Assembly: GCA_903926565.1 (NCBI GenBank) | Contig: CAIYJU010000015.1 | Span: 1 to 53,419, forward strand | Origin: an uncultured Bacteroidales bacterium | Lineage (GTDB): Bacteria; Bacteroidota; Bacteroidia; Bacteroidales; FEN-979 | Direction of reading: 5' to 3' | DNA: 53,419 nt | Shown: positions 16,248-24,615 of the stretch, piece after piece | Layout of the letters: every line of letters begins with the position of its first letter | Position numbering within the stretch: the stretch's first letter is position 1 | Notes under the pieces: generated by a model | What the model was told of the DNA's origin: nothing | What the model saw: the letters and a program-made list of their open reading frames with translations, nothing else | Databases searched by the model: none | Program-made: the position numbers and the translations under genes

Positions 16248-19200
16248 ATGGCAGACAATTCATTAAACATCATTCTCAACGGAAACATTGTTAAAGGGTT
16301 TCCCGGTGAAACCATTCTGACCCTTGCAAACCGCCATGGCATTGAAATTCCCACGCTTTGCAACGATGACCGCCTCGAACCATTCACCTCCTGCTATGTG
16401 TGCGTGGTGGAGGTGGAGGGCATGCGGGGACATCAGCCCTCCTGCTCGACAAAACTTACCGAAGGGATGAAGATCATCACCGACAACGAAGGGATCCGTA
16501 AATCAAGGAAGATGGCGCTGGAACTTATGCTCAGCAACCATTATGCCGATTGCATCGGCCCCTGCAAGCAAACCTGTCCTGCCGGTGTTGATGTCCAGGG
16601 ATATATCTCCCTCATCGACAAGGGCCAGTACAGCGAAGCCGTTGCCCTGATCAAGGAGACCAACCCGCTGCCCGCAATATGCGGCCGTGTTTGTGTAAGA
16701 CCCTGTGAAACAGAATGCCGCCGCAACCTGATGGATGAAGGTGCCCCGGTTGGCATCGATTACCTGAAAAGGTTTGCTTCAGATTATGACCTGGCTTCAC
16801 CGGAGAAATATGTGCCGGTTGTAAAACCAGCCACTGGGAAAAAGGTTGCTGTGATCGGAGCCGGCCCGGGTGGATTATCTGTCGGCCATTTCATGCAGAT
16901 AGAAGGCCACCAGGTTGATATCTATGAAGCTGCCCCTAAGTCGGGCGGATGGCTGCGTTACGGAATTCCTGAGTACAGGTTGCCGAATGACATCCTGGAT
17001 CAGGAGGTAAAGAATATTACAGACCTGGGTGTTAACATATTCTATAACAAGAAGCTGGGTGATAATGTCAGCTATAAGGAACTCAGATCAGCGTATGATG
17101 CCACCGTGCTGACCATCGGTTCACAGAAAGGGACCGGGGTAGGTTGTGAAGGTGACGATGCCGGCAATGTTTTCTCGGGAATCGACTTTCTGAAGAACAT
17201 GGAGATGACCGGGCAACGATACGATTTCCGTGGAAAGACCATCGCAGTGGTGGGTGGAGGAAATACCGCCATGGATTGCTGCCGGACATCGATCCGCTGC
17301 AAGGCCGACAAGGTTTATGTGATCTATCGCCGAACCGAAAAAGAGATGCCTGCAAACCCGATCGAAATCCATGAGTCAAAGCTGGAAGGAGTGGAATACC
17401 TTTTTCTGACACTTCCCAAAAGCATCAACAAAAACAAAAATGGTGAAGTTGAGTCGGTGACCTGTATCAAAATGGAACTTGGTGAACCGGATGCCTCCGG
17501 TCGCCGCCGTCCGGTACCTGTTGAAGGATCTGATTTTGAGTTAAAAGTTGATTTTATCCTTGCAGCAATCGGTCAAAAGACCGATGTCAACTTCATCGAA
17601 GATATCAATACCAATGCAGGGGAGGGCGAACTGAGAATTAACAAATGGGGAGATATCGATGTTGACAAGGCGACCCTGCAAACCGGCATTTCATCGATGT
17701 TTGCTGCCGGCGACGGCGTTTCGGGACCTGCCACCATCATCGAAGCCATTGCCCAGGCCCGGATCGCATCCACCAGCGCGCATCAGTTTTTAATGGGATT
17801 ACCCATGGAACCTGTTAAGAAAACCTTCACCAGCAAACGTGATAATTTCAAAAAGCAACTGAAGGAAGATTACTTTACCAATTTTGAAATCCAGTTCCGT
17901 GAGGAGATGCCCACACTTCCTTCCGATGCCCGTTTTAATTTCAATGAAGTAGAGTTGGGATATGCCGGGGCGGATGTGGCCCACCATGAAGCCCAGCGCT
18001 GCCTTGAATGCGGCTGTGTGGCATTCTTTGACTGCGATCTCCAGAAATATTCCAGCGAATACAACGCGCAGCAAAAATCGTTCGAAGGTGAATTCAGGGA
18101 GTACCAGGCCGATTTCAGGCATCCCTTCATTGAGATCGATAACAACAAATGCATCCTCTGTGCCCGTTGCGTGCGCATCTGCCGTGAAGTGACCGGTGCC
18201 AATGCCCTTGGCCTGATCAACCGCGGATTTCACACCTACGTGGCCCCCAGCATGGGCAATGCTTTACAGGATACCCAATGCGAATCATGCGGGATGTGCA
18301 TCTCTACCTGTCCCACCGGGGCAATTACAGAGAACGTATTGTTTAAACCCGGCCCGGTGAAGTCAGAAGCTGCTACGACTATATGTAACTATTGTTCAGT
18401 TGGATGCGCAATCGACCTGCACCATAAAAATAACTTCGTGCTGGGCGTGACCGGCAATTCAGGACTTGTCAACACCGACGGCAACCTGTGTAAATACCCT
18501 AAGTTTGGCTACCAGTATCTCAACGATGGAAGGCGCATCACGAAGCCAATGTTGAAGGTCAATGGAAAATTTGAAGAGATCTCTTTCACCAAGGCCCTCC
18601 AACTGATCAAGGAAAGGATCACTTCTGTGCCACCAAATGAAAATGCCTTCTTTGGCGGTGCCCGGTTAACCAATGAAGAACTCTACACAATTCACAAACT
18701 CGCACGTGCGGCTGCAAGGACCAACAATGTCGGCAGTTTCCATTACCTGGGAAGGGGAGAGGGCTACCGTACCAATTCAGAGCTGAACGCGTCATTCTCG
18801 GAAATTACAGGGGCAAGTGCGGTTTATCTGCTTGGAACAGAGATCAATAAAGATCATGCAGTCGTGGGGTTCATGGTTCAGAACGCCCGGTTCCTTAAGA
18901 AAACCCCGGTCATCATGGTTACTGAAAAAGCGGAGAATGCCATGTCGCATAAGGTATCACAACAGATCGTCGTGAAATCCTATTACCATTTTGTGAAAGC
19001 GGTAAACCATTACCTTATCTCCAAAGGGCTGGAAAATGCGCTTTTCCTCCGCGACCGCGTAGATGGATTTGAGGGTTATAAAGCCATGCTCCTGAAAGAG
19101 GATTTCAACCTGCTGGTTGCTGCTTCCGGAATCACTGCAGCAGAAATAACTGAATTCGCCGAAACCTATAACAATGAGATGAATGCCATCCTGATCTTCT

Positions 19201-19958
19201 CTGAGAAGGAGGCCTCCGGCAATACTTCTAAAGAGTTGTTCAACCTTGCAAGGATTACAGGCAAACTTGGCAAAACGGCCAACGGCCTCATCGCGCTGAA
19301 AGAGAAGAACAACGCCCAGGGTGTCTTTGACATGGGCGTAAGCCCCCACCTGGGAATTGGCGGCCAGGATATTGCGGATCAGGAATATACCGGCCGGGTG
19401 AAAGAGAAATGGGGCGTCACGGAGATCGCATCAGAAGAGACGGAATGTCTCCATGGCATGCTGAACGAAGGCAGTGTCAGCAACCTCTTTATTTTCGGAG
19501 AGGACCCGATCGGCTGCGCTACCGACCGGCTGGCCATAGAAAAAGTGTTCGCACAGGCATCCTTTAAGGTGGTCCAGGATTATTTCATGACGGAATCGGC
19601 AAAAGCTGCAGATCTCGTACTTCCATCCTCCTTCCCGACGGAGATTGGCGGTACCTTTACTAATGCCCAAAAAGTGATCCAGGAGTTTGAAAAAGTGATG
19701 AAATCCCGTGTTGAAATGACCTCCCTGCAGCAGTTCGCAGGAATCCTCAGCGAGTTCGGGATCAATACACCTGACAATCCAAAAGAGATTTTCATGGAGG
19801 TGATTACCTTGTTACCCGTGAAAAAGGAGCATGGCAAACTGCTGATGCGGCCGACAAAAGAAGACAATAACAAGCGCCATTACCATCATGGTTGTGATTC
19901 AGTCACCATGCGGTTTGAAGCTGAGTTTCATTCATCATTCGCCAATCTTAATTCCTAA
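16248..19958 (+). CDS. StnC-like NuoG/GltD fusion with degenerate formate-dehydrogenase-like domain
   Basis: 1236 aa. Order: NuoG-type [2Fe-2S] ferredoxin (1-80; TLC, SCYVC, PSC), GltD-type Fe-S domain (DCIGPCKQTCP near 101; CGRVCVRPCETEC), FAD site VAVIGAGPGG (near 201), NAD(P) site IAVVGGGNTAMDC (near 331), two [4Fe-4S] clusters (CILCARCVRIC near 635; CESCGMCISTCP near 679), then a formate-dehydrogenase-alpha-like part with CNYCSVGC (near 713). In that last part the catalytic Cys/Sec position after TNNV reads YLGRGEG, the lysine after the cluster is changed (NLCKYPKFG), and the protein ends without the C-terminal pterin-binding domain. So it is probably not a formate dehydrogenase. GltD plus NuoG with NuoE/NuoF-like partners matches the StnABC NADH/NADPH/ferredoxin transhydrogenase. 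Confidence 0.88.
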   Translation: MADNSLNIILNGNIVKGFPGETILTLANRHGIEIPTLCNDDRLEPFTSCYVCVVEVEGMRGHQPSCSTKLTEGMKIITDNEGIRKSRKMALELMLSNHYADCIGPCKQTCPAGVDVQGYISLIDKGQYSEAVALIKETNPLPAICGRVCVRPCETECRRNLMDEGAPVGIDYLKRFASDYDLASPEKYVPVVKPATGKKVAVIGAGPGGLSVGHFMQIEGHQVDIYEAAPKSGGWLRYGIPEYRLPNDILDQEVKNITDLGVNIFYNKKLGDNVSYKELRSAYDATVLTIGSQKGTGVGCEGDDAGNVFSGIDFLKNMEMTGQRYDFRGKTIAVVGGGNTAMDCCRTSIRCKADKVYVIYRRTEKEMPANPIEIHESKLEGVEYLFLTLPKSINKNKNGEVESVTCIKMELGEPDASGRRRPVPVEGSDFELKVDFILAAIGQKTDVNFIEDINTNAGEGELRINKWGDIDVDKATLQTGISSMFAAGDGVSGPATIIEAIAQARIASTSAHQFLMGLPMEPVKKTFTSKRDNFKKQLKEDYFTNFEIQFREEMPTLPSDARFNFNEVELGYAGADVAHHEAQRCLECGCVAFFDCDLQKYSSEYNAQQKSFEGEFREYQADFRHPFIEIDNNKCILCARCVRICREVTGANALGLINRGFHTYVAPSMGNALQDTQCESCGMCISTCPTGAITENVLFKPGPVKSEAATTICNYCSVGCAIDLHHKNNFVLGVTGNSGLVNTDGNLCKYPKFGYQYLNDGRRITKPMLKVNGKFEEISFTKALQLIKERITSVPPNENAFFGGARLTNEELYTIHKLARAAARTNNVGSFHYLGRGEGYRTNSELNASFSEITGASAVYLLGTEINKDHAVVGFMVQNARFLKKTPVIMVTEKAENAMSHKVSQQIVVKSYYHFVKAVNHYLISKGLENALFLRDRVDGFEGYKAMLLKEDFNLLVAASGITAAEITEFAETYNNEMNAILIFSEKEASGNTSKELFNLARITGKLGKTANGLIALKEKNNAQGVFDMGVSPHLGIGGQDIADQEYTGRVKEKWGVTEIASEETECLHGMLNEGSVSNLFIFGEDPIGCATDRLAIEKVFAQASFKVVQDYFMTESAKAADLVLPSSFPTEIGGTFTNAQKVIQEFEKVMKSRVEMTSLQQFAGILSEFGINTPDNPKEIFMEVITLLPVKKEHGKLLMRPTKEDNNKRHYHHGCDSVTMRFEAEFHSSFANLNS

Positions 19959-19963
19959 TTCAA

Positions 19964-20419
19964 ATGAAAGAGTTCAACAACATAAATGATATCCTCGACT
20001 TTGCGATCGGGGAGGAGCAGGCAGCGGTAGATTTTTACCTTCATCTTGCCTCACAGTCTGCAAACAGGCAAACAAAGGAAGTATTCATGGAATATGCCGG
20101 AGAGGAGATGCGTCATAAAGCTAACCTTCTGTCTATCAAAGAGAGCGGGAGTTTTAATCTGTCTGATGCTACAGTCCATGATCTGCGGATCGCCGAATAC
20201 CTTGTCGATGTCAAACCGTCGGCCAACATGTCGTACCAGGATGCCCTTATCCTCGCCATGAAAAAGGAGAAGGCAGCCTTCAGGATGTATACAAAGCTGG
20301 CCGAAAAGGCAGAAGACCCGGTGGTGAAGGCGCTTTTCCTGAACCTTGCCCTCGAGGAATCAAGGCATAAGCTTGCGTTCGAGGTTGAATATGATGAGTA
20401 TATCCTGAAGGAGAATTGA
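19964..20419 (+). CDS. ferritin-like/rubrerythrin-type diiron protein
   Basis: 151 aa, four-helix ferritin-like fold without a rubredoxin tail. Iron-ligand motifs are visible: E17/E18 in the first helix, EEMRH (residues 47-51) in the second, a glutamate in KKEKAAF in the third and LEESRH in the fourth. It starts 5 bases after the Stn-like gene, so it belongs to the same transcript. Such proteins detoxify peroxide or oxygen or store iron; beside an oxygen-sensitive Fe-S flavoenzyme a protective role is a reasonable inference. Confidence 0.85.
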   Translation: MKEFNNINDILDFAIGEEQAAVDFYLHLASQSANRQTKEVFMEYAGEEMRHKANLLSIKESGSFNLSDATVHDLRIAEYLVDVKPSANMSYQDALILAMKKEKAAFRMYTKLAEKAEDPVVKALFLNLALEESRHKLAFEVEYDEYILKEN

Positions 20420-20448
20420 TCACCGCAAAGTATCCTCCATTGTGTGCA

Positions 20449-20483
20449 AGACCCCACCCCCGGCCCCCCAAAAAGGGAGGGGA
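20449..20483 (+). repeat. GC-rich interspersed repeat, copy 1
   Basis: GACCCCACCCCCGGCCCCCC followed by AAAAAGGGAGGGGAG. An inverted relative lies at 24969-25017 and a shorter remnant (GGACCCCACCCTG) near 22560. It lies between two converging genes and could fold as a hairpin that ends transcripts. Confidence 0.5.
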
Positions 20484-20510
20484 GCGGTATGCTAATAAAC
20501 CTTTAATTTG

Positions 20511-22484
20511 TTATTGTTTGACCAGGTTTCTCAGGTCACTGAGGTAGCCTGATGAAACATTGATCTGCAGACTTTGCGCTTTTAACGCATCATCAAGCGC
20601 CTCTTTGTACCGCAGCATTTTAAAATAGACAAACGACCGGTTTAACCAGACTTTTCCCCCTTCCGGAGCAATCTTCAGTGCAGTGCTGTAATCGGTAAGG
20701 GCAGCGTCATACTGGTTTCTCGCAAAATATATATTTCCGCGGTTTACATAAGCATCTGCATAGTTTGGGCTAATCCGGAGAGCCGAAGTGTAATCGGCAA
20801 TGGCGCTGTCGGGCATGTTCATTTTATTCCAGGCAACGCCGCGACTATAGTAGGATTGGATATGAACAGGGTTCAGTCTTGAAATGATCATGGTAAAATC
20901 GATAATTGCAGAGTCATACCTGGTCAATGAAGTGTACGCAAGGCCCCTGCCGAAAACAGCCTCCACCATGGCAGGTTTAAGGGAGTGCGCCATCGTGAAA
21001 CTTTTCAGTGCCTCTTGGTTTTTACCCACCTTGGCACAGGTGCTCCCGAGGTTGAAATAAGCCTGGAAAAGATCTGCATAAGCGGCCTTGTTCTGAACCG
21101 CCTTTTCAAGCATAGCAATGCTTGTCTGATAGTCCTCCATGTCTGCATAATGTTTCCCCAGATTCGTACAGGCAACCCCGTTATCGGGATCCTGCCGCAG
21201 GGCATTCTCCCATAAAGATGCATTATCGTGCCAGATCCGGGATTGTGCGTAGGTCTTGATAGAAAATATCACGAAAAGAAGGATGGGGATTGCCAGATAA
21301 TAACGGGCATTACTGGTTTTCCCGGTGATGACCTGGTCAAGAAGCACCCCGATGATAAAAAACAACCCGATATAGGGGATATAGGTATACCGGTCGGCGA
21401 TGATGGCATTCCCGACCGGAAGAATCTGCGTGACAATGGAAATGGTGAACAGGAAGAAGAGCGAACCGAAAACCACCGGCTTGTTTTTTCTGAAAAAGAA
21501 TGCTGAAAAGCCAATGATGAGAATGGCGGCGACGCAACCAGCATAGATCAAGAGCATGTCGTCCGGGGCCGGGTATTTATAAAAAGAGCTGAGGTTGAAA
21601 GGAAAAACCAGCTTGTAGAGATAGGCCGTGATGTTAAACCCGGAAATCGCGATGCGGTCAAGGAATGAATGGGCTACCAGCCGCTGTTCGGTCAGAGAGG
21701 TATGCTGGGCAATGATCGCAAGGATACCTGATGCCAGGGAGATGATGAAATAGGGCACTTTGTTCAGAACAGTGCGCCACGTCAACTTTTTATCGTACCA
21801 GTAATCCACCAGGAAAAGGGTAAGCGGCAATACCACAGCCTGACCTTTGCTCAGGACGGAGAGGATGAAAAACGCAATTGAAAGAAGGTAATATTGGTTG
21901 TTTTTACGCTCCTGTAGCAGGAAATAGACATAGGAGATCAGCGCGAGCAGGAAGAAAAAAGTGTAAAGCACATCCTTCCGCTCGGCGGCCCAAACCACCG
22001 ACTCCACCCGCATCGGATGAACCGCAAACAATGCAGTGGCTATAATGGTAGCGTAGTTTTTCCGGGTGAGCATCCACATCAGCCTGGAGAAAAGGACAAT
22101 GTTGAACAGGTGAAGCAGCAAATTGTCGAAATGATAGAGAAACGGCTTCAGTCCGGCTAATTGATATTCAACCATATAGCTTAGCACCGTCAATGGATGG
22201 TAATTGCCGACCACGATCGTTTTATAGTTGAATACATGCATGATATTCTCCCAGCTAAATGATCTGATCAGGGGATTTTCACTGATGTAATTGTAGTCAT
22301 CCCAGCTCAGAAAATTCCCGGTCAGCCCGGGAGAAAAGGCGATGAATGCGATAGCGACAATCACCCCGATCAAGATTGGCAATTGGTTTGTCGAAGCAGG
22401 TTTTGCTTTGCCTGCATCCTTTTGCGGGGGCGGAGCTTTCTTATTATCGGGTTTTTTTGCTGGCTTCATGGGGCTTCCCGGCAT
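20511..22484 (-). CDS. multi-pass membrane protein with TPR domain, TMTC-like
   Basis: 657 aa (an ATG at 22466 is an alternative start). A Lys/Pro-rich cytoplasmic leader of 30 residues precedes about ten membrane segments (35-425). The first periplasmic loop has FLSWDDYNYI, and AVHPMRVESVVWAAERKD follows later; both are typical of the GT-C-like, TMTC-related proteins in which DD and E residues serve dolichyl/undecaprenyl-phosphate sugar transfer. From about 430 to 650 run tetratricopeptide repeats (NLGKHYADMEDY, NRGNIYFARNQYDAAL). A protein-glycosylation role is possible in Bacteroidota but not shown here. It is a single-gene unit with its own -7 box. Confidence 0.82.
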   Translation of the reverse strand: MPGSPMKPAKKPDNKKAPPPQKDAGKAKPASTNQLPILIGVIVAIAFIAFSPGLTGNFLSWDDYNYISENPLIRSFSWENIMHVFNYKTIVVGNYHPLTVLSYMVEYQLAGLKPFLYHFDNLLLHLFNIVLFSRLMWMLTRKNYATIIATALFAVHPMRVESVVWAAERKDVLYTFFFLLALISYVYFLLQERKNNQYYLLSIAFFILSVLSKGQAVVLPLTLFLVDYWYDKKLTWRTVLNKVPYFIISLASGILAIIAQHTSLTEQRLVAHSFLDRIAISGFNITAYLYKLVFPFNLSSFYKYPAPDDMLLIYAGCVAAILIIGFSAFFFRKNKPVVFGSLFFLFTISIVTQILPVGNAIIADRYTYIPYIGLFFIIGVLLDQVITGKTSNARYYLAIPILLFVIFSIKTYAQSRIWHDNASLWENALRQDPDNGVACTNLGKHYADMEDYQTSIAMLEKAVQNKAAYADLFQAYFNLGSTCAKVGKNQEALKSFTMAHSLKPAMVEAVFGRGLAYTSLTRYDSAIIDFTMIISRLNPVHIQSYYSRGVAWNKMNMPDSAIADYTSALRISPNYADAYVNRGNIYFARNQYDAALTDYSTALKIAPEGGKVWLNRSFVYFKMLRYKEALDDALKAQSLQINVSSGYLSDLRNLVKQ

Positions 22485-22522
22485 TTTTGTTTGTAATTGA
22501 ATTGGCGTGTATTCTGGTAAGG

Positions 22523-22530
22523 CAAAATTA
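22523..22530 (-). promoter_or_regulatory. candidate -7 box of the TPR membrane protein
   Basis: TAATTTTG on the minus strand fits TAnnTTTG and lies 39 bases before the ATG at 22484. No -33 box is clear. Confidence 0.35.
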
Positions 22531-22614
22531 GATTAAATTTTAATATTTCCGGGTTTGGGAGGACCCCACCCTGAATCATTTACCAAAGGGGGCAAAACAG
22601 ATTTTTTTCATCCT

Positions 22615-23079
22615 GTTAATAACTTTCCCCTGTTTCCGTATTACCTTTACACCCTGAACCGGATTAAACAATAAAACCTAATCCGCTGGAACATGAAAAC
22701 GCTATTTCGAATATCAATTTACCTTTTGCTTTTGATGCCCTCTGTCATCAGGGCCGAAACAAAAGAGATTCCTTTCACCCTGGATGACCGCGACCGGATC
22801 ATCCGCACTGAACAAAAAGTAGAGTCGGTTAAAACTGAAATGTCAGTAAGGTTTGAGGCAATTGACAAAAGGTTCGACCAACTCTTCAGCTTCCTTTGGG
22901 CCATCATCGGTATCTTTACCGCCATGATGATTAGCGTGTTCGGCTTTGCCTTCTGGGATCGGAATCTATCACTGGCCCCCATCAGAAAGGATAACCTCAA
23001 AACTCTCAATGCACTCCGCGACTATGCCGAACATCAGCCCAAACTGCGGGAGATTTTGAAAAATGCGGGGTTGTTATAA
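22615..23079 (+). repeat. direct repeat with small membrane protein gene, copy 1
   Basis: The segment 22615-23079 and 23756-24198 are copies of one unit: about 75 bases of leader plus the whole gene. They differ by one small in-frame gap of 21 bases and scattered substitutions. The MntA/HepT genes lie between the copies in the opposite direction. Confidence 0.9.
22693..23079 (+). CDS. small signal-peptide/one-TM protein, copy 1
   Basis: 128 aa. A signal peptide (MKTLFRISIYLLLLMPSVIR, cleaved after AEA-like RAE) is followed by a short exported part with a coiled-coil stretch (RIIRTEQKVESVKTEMSVRF), one membrane segment (FLWAIIGIFTAMMISVFGFAF, about 72-92) and a basic cytoplasmic tail ending LREILKNAGLL. 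The family is not known to me. The paralogue at 23833-24198 is nearly identical apart from a 7-residue gap in the coiled coil. The conserved leader has TACCTTTA, a near -7 box. Its role, including any link to the toxin-antitoxin genes between the copies, is unknown. Confidence 0.8.
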   Translation: MKTLFRISIYLLLLMPSVIRAETKEIPFTLDDRDRIIRTEQKVESVKTEMSVRFEAIDKRFDQLFSFLWAIIGIFTAMMISVFGFAFWDRNLSLAPIRKDNLKTLNALRDYAEHQPKLREILKNAGLL

Positions 23080-23101
23080 TCTGGTTTTCACCGGAATGGA
23101 T

Positions 23102-23431
23102 TTATTGAATTTTCAACAAGTCTTCTCTCAACTTCGGAATGTGGTTCTGTATGATTTGCCAGACTTCTTCCTCATCAGTTCCAAAGTAGTCGTGGGCGAT
23201 TATATTCCGGAAAGCATAGATTTTTCGCCAATCAATGTGTTCAGTGTTCGACCTGAATTCCTCACTGAGTTTGTTGACGAGTTCCCCCAGTGCAATGAAA
23301 TTCATTAACGTGGCATCATACGATTTTGGATCTTCCGCAAATAACTCTGCAGAAGAAAATTCGCAGGAAAAGAGTATGATCTTTTCAACGAGTTCCAACA
23401 TCTGTCTAACAATATAGTGGTCCCTATACAT
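23102..23431 (-). CDS. HepT-like HEPN-domain toxin (DUF86)
   Basis: 109 aa, all-helical, with the HEPN ribonuclease signature R75-x4-H80-x-Y82 (RNIIAHDY). HepT proteins are toxins, inhibited by AMP-ylation of the tyrosine by the cognate MntA nucleotidyltransferase. The start overlaps the stop of the mntA-like gene by 8 bases, the standard arrangement. Length is typical and the active-site residues are intact, so the pair should be functional. Confidence 0.88.
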   Translation of the reverse strand: MYRDHYIVRQMLELVEKIILFSCEFSSAELFAEDPKSYDATLMNFIALGELVNKLSEEFRSNTEHIDWRKIYAFRNIIAHDYFGTDEEEVWQIIQNHIPKLREDLLKIQ

Positions 23432-23723
23432 AAATCACTTCGTCTAAAATCATGGGCCTGAAAATGGGACGAATGGCTTTTTCCCGGCAGATATCTACTT
23501 TCCGGTTAAACTGCTGTTCCAATGTTGACCGAAGCTCCTGCTTTAATTCAAAAATATCCTGAGTGCCAGGTTCCAGTTCGATCAAAATATCAAGATCGCT
23601 TGACTCGTTGGCATCTTCTCTGGCAAATGAGCCAAACAAGCCGAGTTTCAACAAATGAAATCGTTTCTGAAACAGCGGTTTGTTGTCGGTAAGATAGATC
23701 AGAATATCTTTTTTAGAAATCAT
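23424..23723 (-). CDS. MntA-like nucleotidyltransferase antitoxin
   Basis: 99 aa from the ATG at 23723; the longer in-frame start at 23741 overlaps the -7 box and is rejected. Minimal nucleotidyltransferase motif GS-x10-D-x-D (G31-S32, D43, D45 in GSFAREDANESSDLD). MntA neutralises HepT by adding AMP to its active-site tyrosine. The gene lies directly before the HepT gene with overlapping ends. The two are sandwiched between copies of a duplicated unit. Confidence 0.88.
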   Translation of the reverse strand: MISKKDILIYLTDNKPLFQKRFHLLKLGLFGSFAREDANESSDLDILIELEPGTQDIFELKQELRSTLEQQFNRKVDICREKAIRPIFRPMILDEVIYV

Positions 23724-23738
23724 CTGAGTGGTTTTATG

Positions 23739-23746
23739 CAAAATTA
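23739..23746 (-). promoter_or_regulatory. candidate -7 box of the mntA-hepT pair
   Basis: TAATTTTG (minus strand) ends 16 bases before the ATG at 23723, giving a nearly leaderless transcript. It decides the start codon of the antitoxin gene. Confidence 0.4.
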
Positions 23747-23755
23747 CGAAAAATG

Positions 23756-24198
23756 GTTGATAACTTTCCCCCGTTTCCGTATTACCTTTACACCCCGAAC
23801 CGGATTAAACAAGAAACCTAATCCGATAAAAAATGAAAACACTCCTTCGAATTGCATTTTACCTTTTGCTGTTGATGCCGTCTGTCATTAAGGCAGAAAC
23901 AAAAGAGATTCCCTTCACCCTGGACGACCGCGACCGAATCATCCGAACTGAACAAAAAGTTGAATCGGTTAAAAATGAGATGACTGCAAGGTTTGACAAG
24001 CTTTTCAACTTCCTTTGGGCCATCATCGGTATCTTTACCGCCATGATGATAAGCGTTATCGGCTTTGCCTTCTGGGATAGTAATCTCTCGCTGGCACCCA
24101 TCAGAAAGGATAACCTAAAAACACTCAATGCACTCCGCGACTATGCCGAACATCAGCCAAAATTGAGGGAAATTCTGAAAAATGCCGGGTTGCTATAA
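23756..24198 (+). repeat. direct repeat with small membrane protein gene, copy 2
   Basis: Second copy of the unit at 22615-23079, including the leader (AACTTTCCCCCGTTTCCGTA against AACTTTCCCCTGTTTCCGTA). The boundary of similarity falls within a few bases of the mntA -7 box and ends at the stop codon. Confidence 0.9.
23833..24198 (+). CDS. small signal-peptide/one-TM protein, copy 2
   Basis: 121 aa, paralogue of the gene at 22693. Same signal peptide, same membrane segment (FLWAIIGIFTAMMISVIGFAF) and same tail; it lacks seven residues after RF in the coiled-coil part (RFDKLFNF against RFEAIDKRFDQLFSF). The changes are mostly conservative, so both copies look to be under selection. Function not recognised. 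Confidence 0.78.
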   Translation: MKTLLRIAFYLLLLMPSVIKAETKEIPFTLDDRDRIIRTEQKVESVKNEMTARFDKLFNFLWAIIGIFTAMMISVIGFAFWDSNLSLAPIRKDNLKTLNALRDYAEHQPKLREILKNAGLL

Positions 24199-24202
24199 TT
24201 TT

Positions 24203-24285
24203 TTTTACCGCGAAGGCGCGAAGGAGCGAAGGAGCGGAAAATCATCTCCTTTTGTTTTTGCGTCTTTGAGCCTTAGCGGTGAAAA
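24203..24285. repeat. imperfect palindromic repeat with GCGAAGG units
   Basis: Left arm TTTTACCGCGAAGGCGCGAA and further GGAGCGAAGGAGCG; right arm CGTCTTTGAGCCTTAGCGGT GAAAA, roughly its reverse complement. The inner left part is a tandem of GCGAAGGA units. It resembles a MITE-like or REP-like element, located between the small-protein gene and parDE. Confidence 0.7.
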
Positions 24286-24325
24286 CGAAATCCCTGTTTG
24301 GGATGATGTATAAAATGGAAAGAAC

Positions 24326-24356
24326 TTGATATTGTTACCAATATTTGGTACTTTTG
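24326..24356 (+). promoter_or_regulatory. parDE promoter with overlapping operator
   Basis: TTG (24326-24328), 20 bases, then TACTTTTG (24349-24356), a full match to the -7 consensus. An inverted repeat TACCAA-TAT-TTGGTA (24336-24350) lies between the boxes and overlaps the -7 box, as expected for autorepression by the ParD-like protein. The ATG at 24371 follows. Confidence 0.6.
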
Positions 24357-24370
24357 TTAAAAAAACGATT

Positions 24371-24613
24371 ATGAGTAAGAATACATCCATCTCCCTGGGC
24401 GATCATTTTGAGAGTTTTATTCTGGATAAAATTGGATCAGGACGATATCATTCCACCAGTGAAGTTATTCGTGCAGGATTAAGATTGTTGGAAGAGGAAG
24501 AGAGAAAGACAGATGCCTTAAAAGAAGCCTTGGAATTTGGGGAAAACAGTGGTATTGCAAAAAATTTCAACGCAAAAAAGCACTTGCAGGATCTGCATGA
24601 AACGTATCTTTAG
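24371..24613 (+). CDS. ParD-like ribbon-helix-helix antitoxin
   Basis: 80 aa from the ATG at 24371; an upstream TTG at 24326 is part of the promoter. The ribbon-helix-helix part (TSISLGDHFESFILDKIGSG, then STSEVIRAGLRLLEEEE) is characteristic of the CopG/ParD antitoxins, with a charged C-terminal half that binds the toxin. It is followed after 2 bases by the ParE-like gene. It likely represses its own promoter through the inverted repeat at 24336-24350. Confidence 0.88.
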   Translation: MSKNTSISLGDHFESFILDKIGSGRYHSTSEVIRAGLRLLEEEERKTDALKEALEFGENSGIAKNFNAKKHLQDLHETYL

Positions 24614-24615
24614 CC

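Noticed and set aside
16248..19958. NADH-dependent formate dehydrogenase or glutamate synthase
   Set aside because: The catalytic Cys/Sec and C-terminal pterin domain are missing, and no glutamate synthase large-subunit domain is present.
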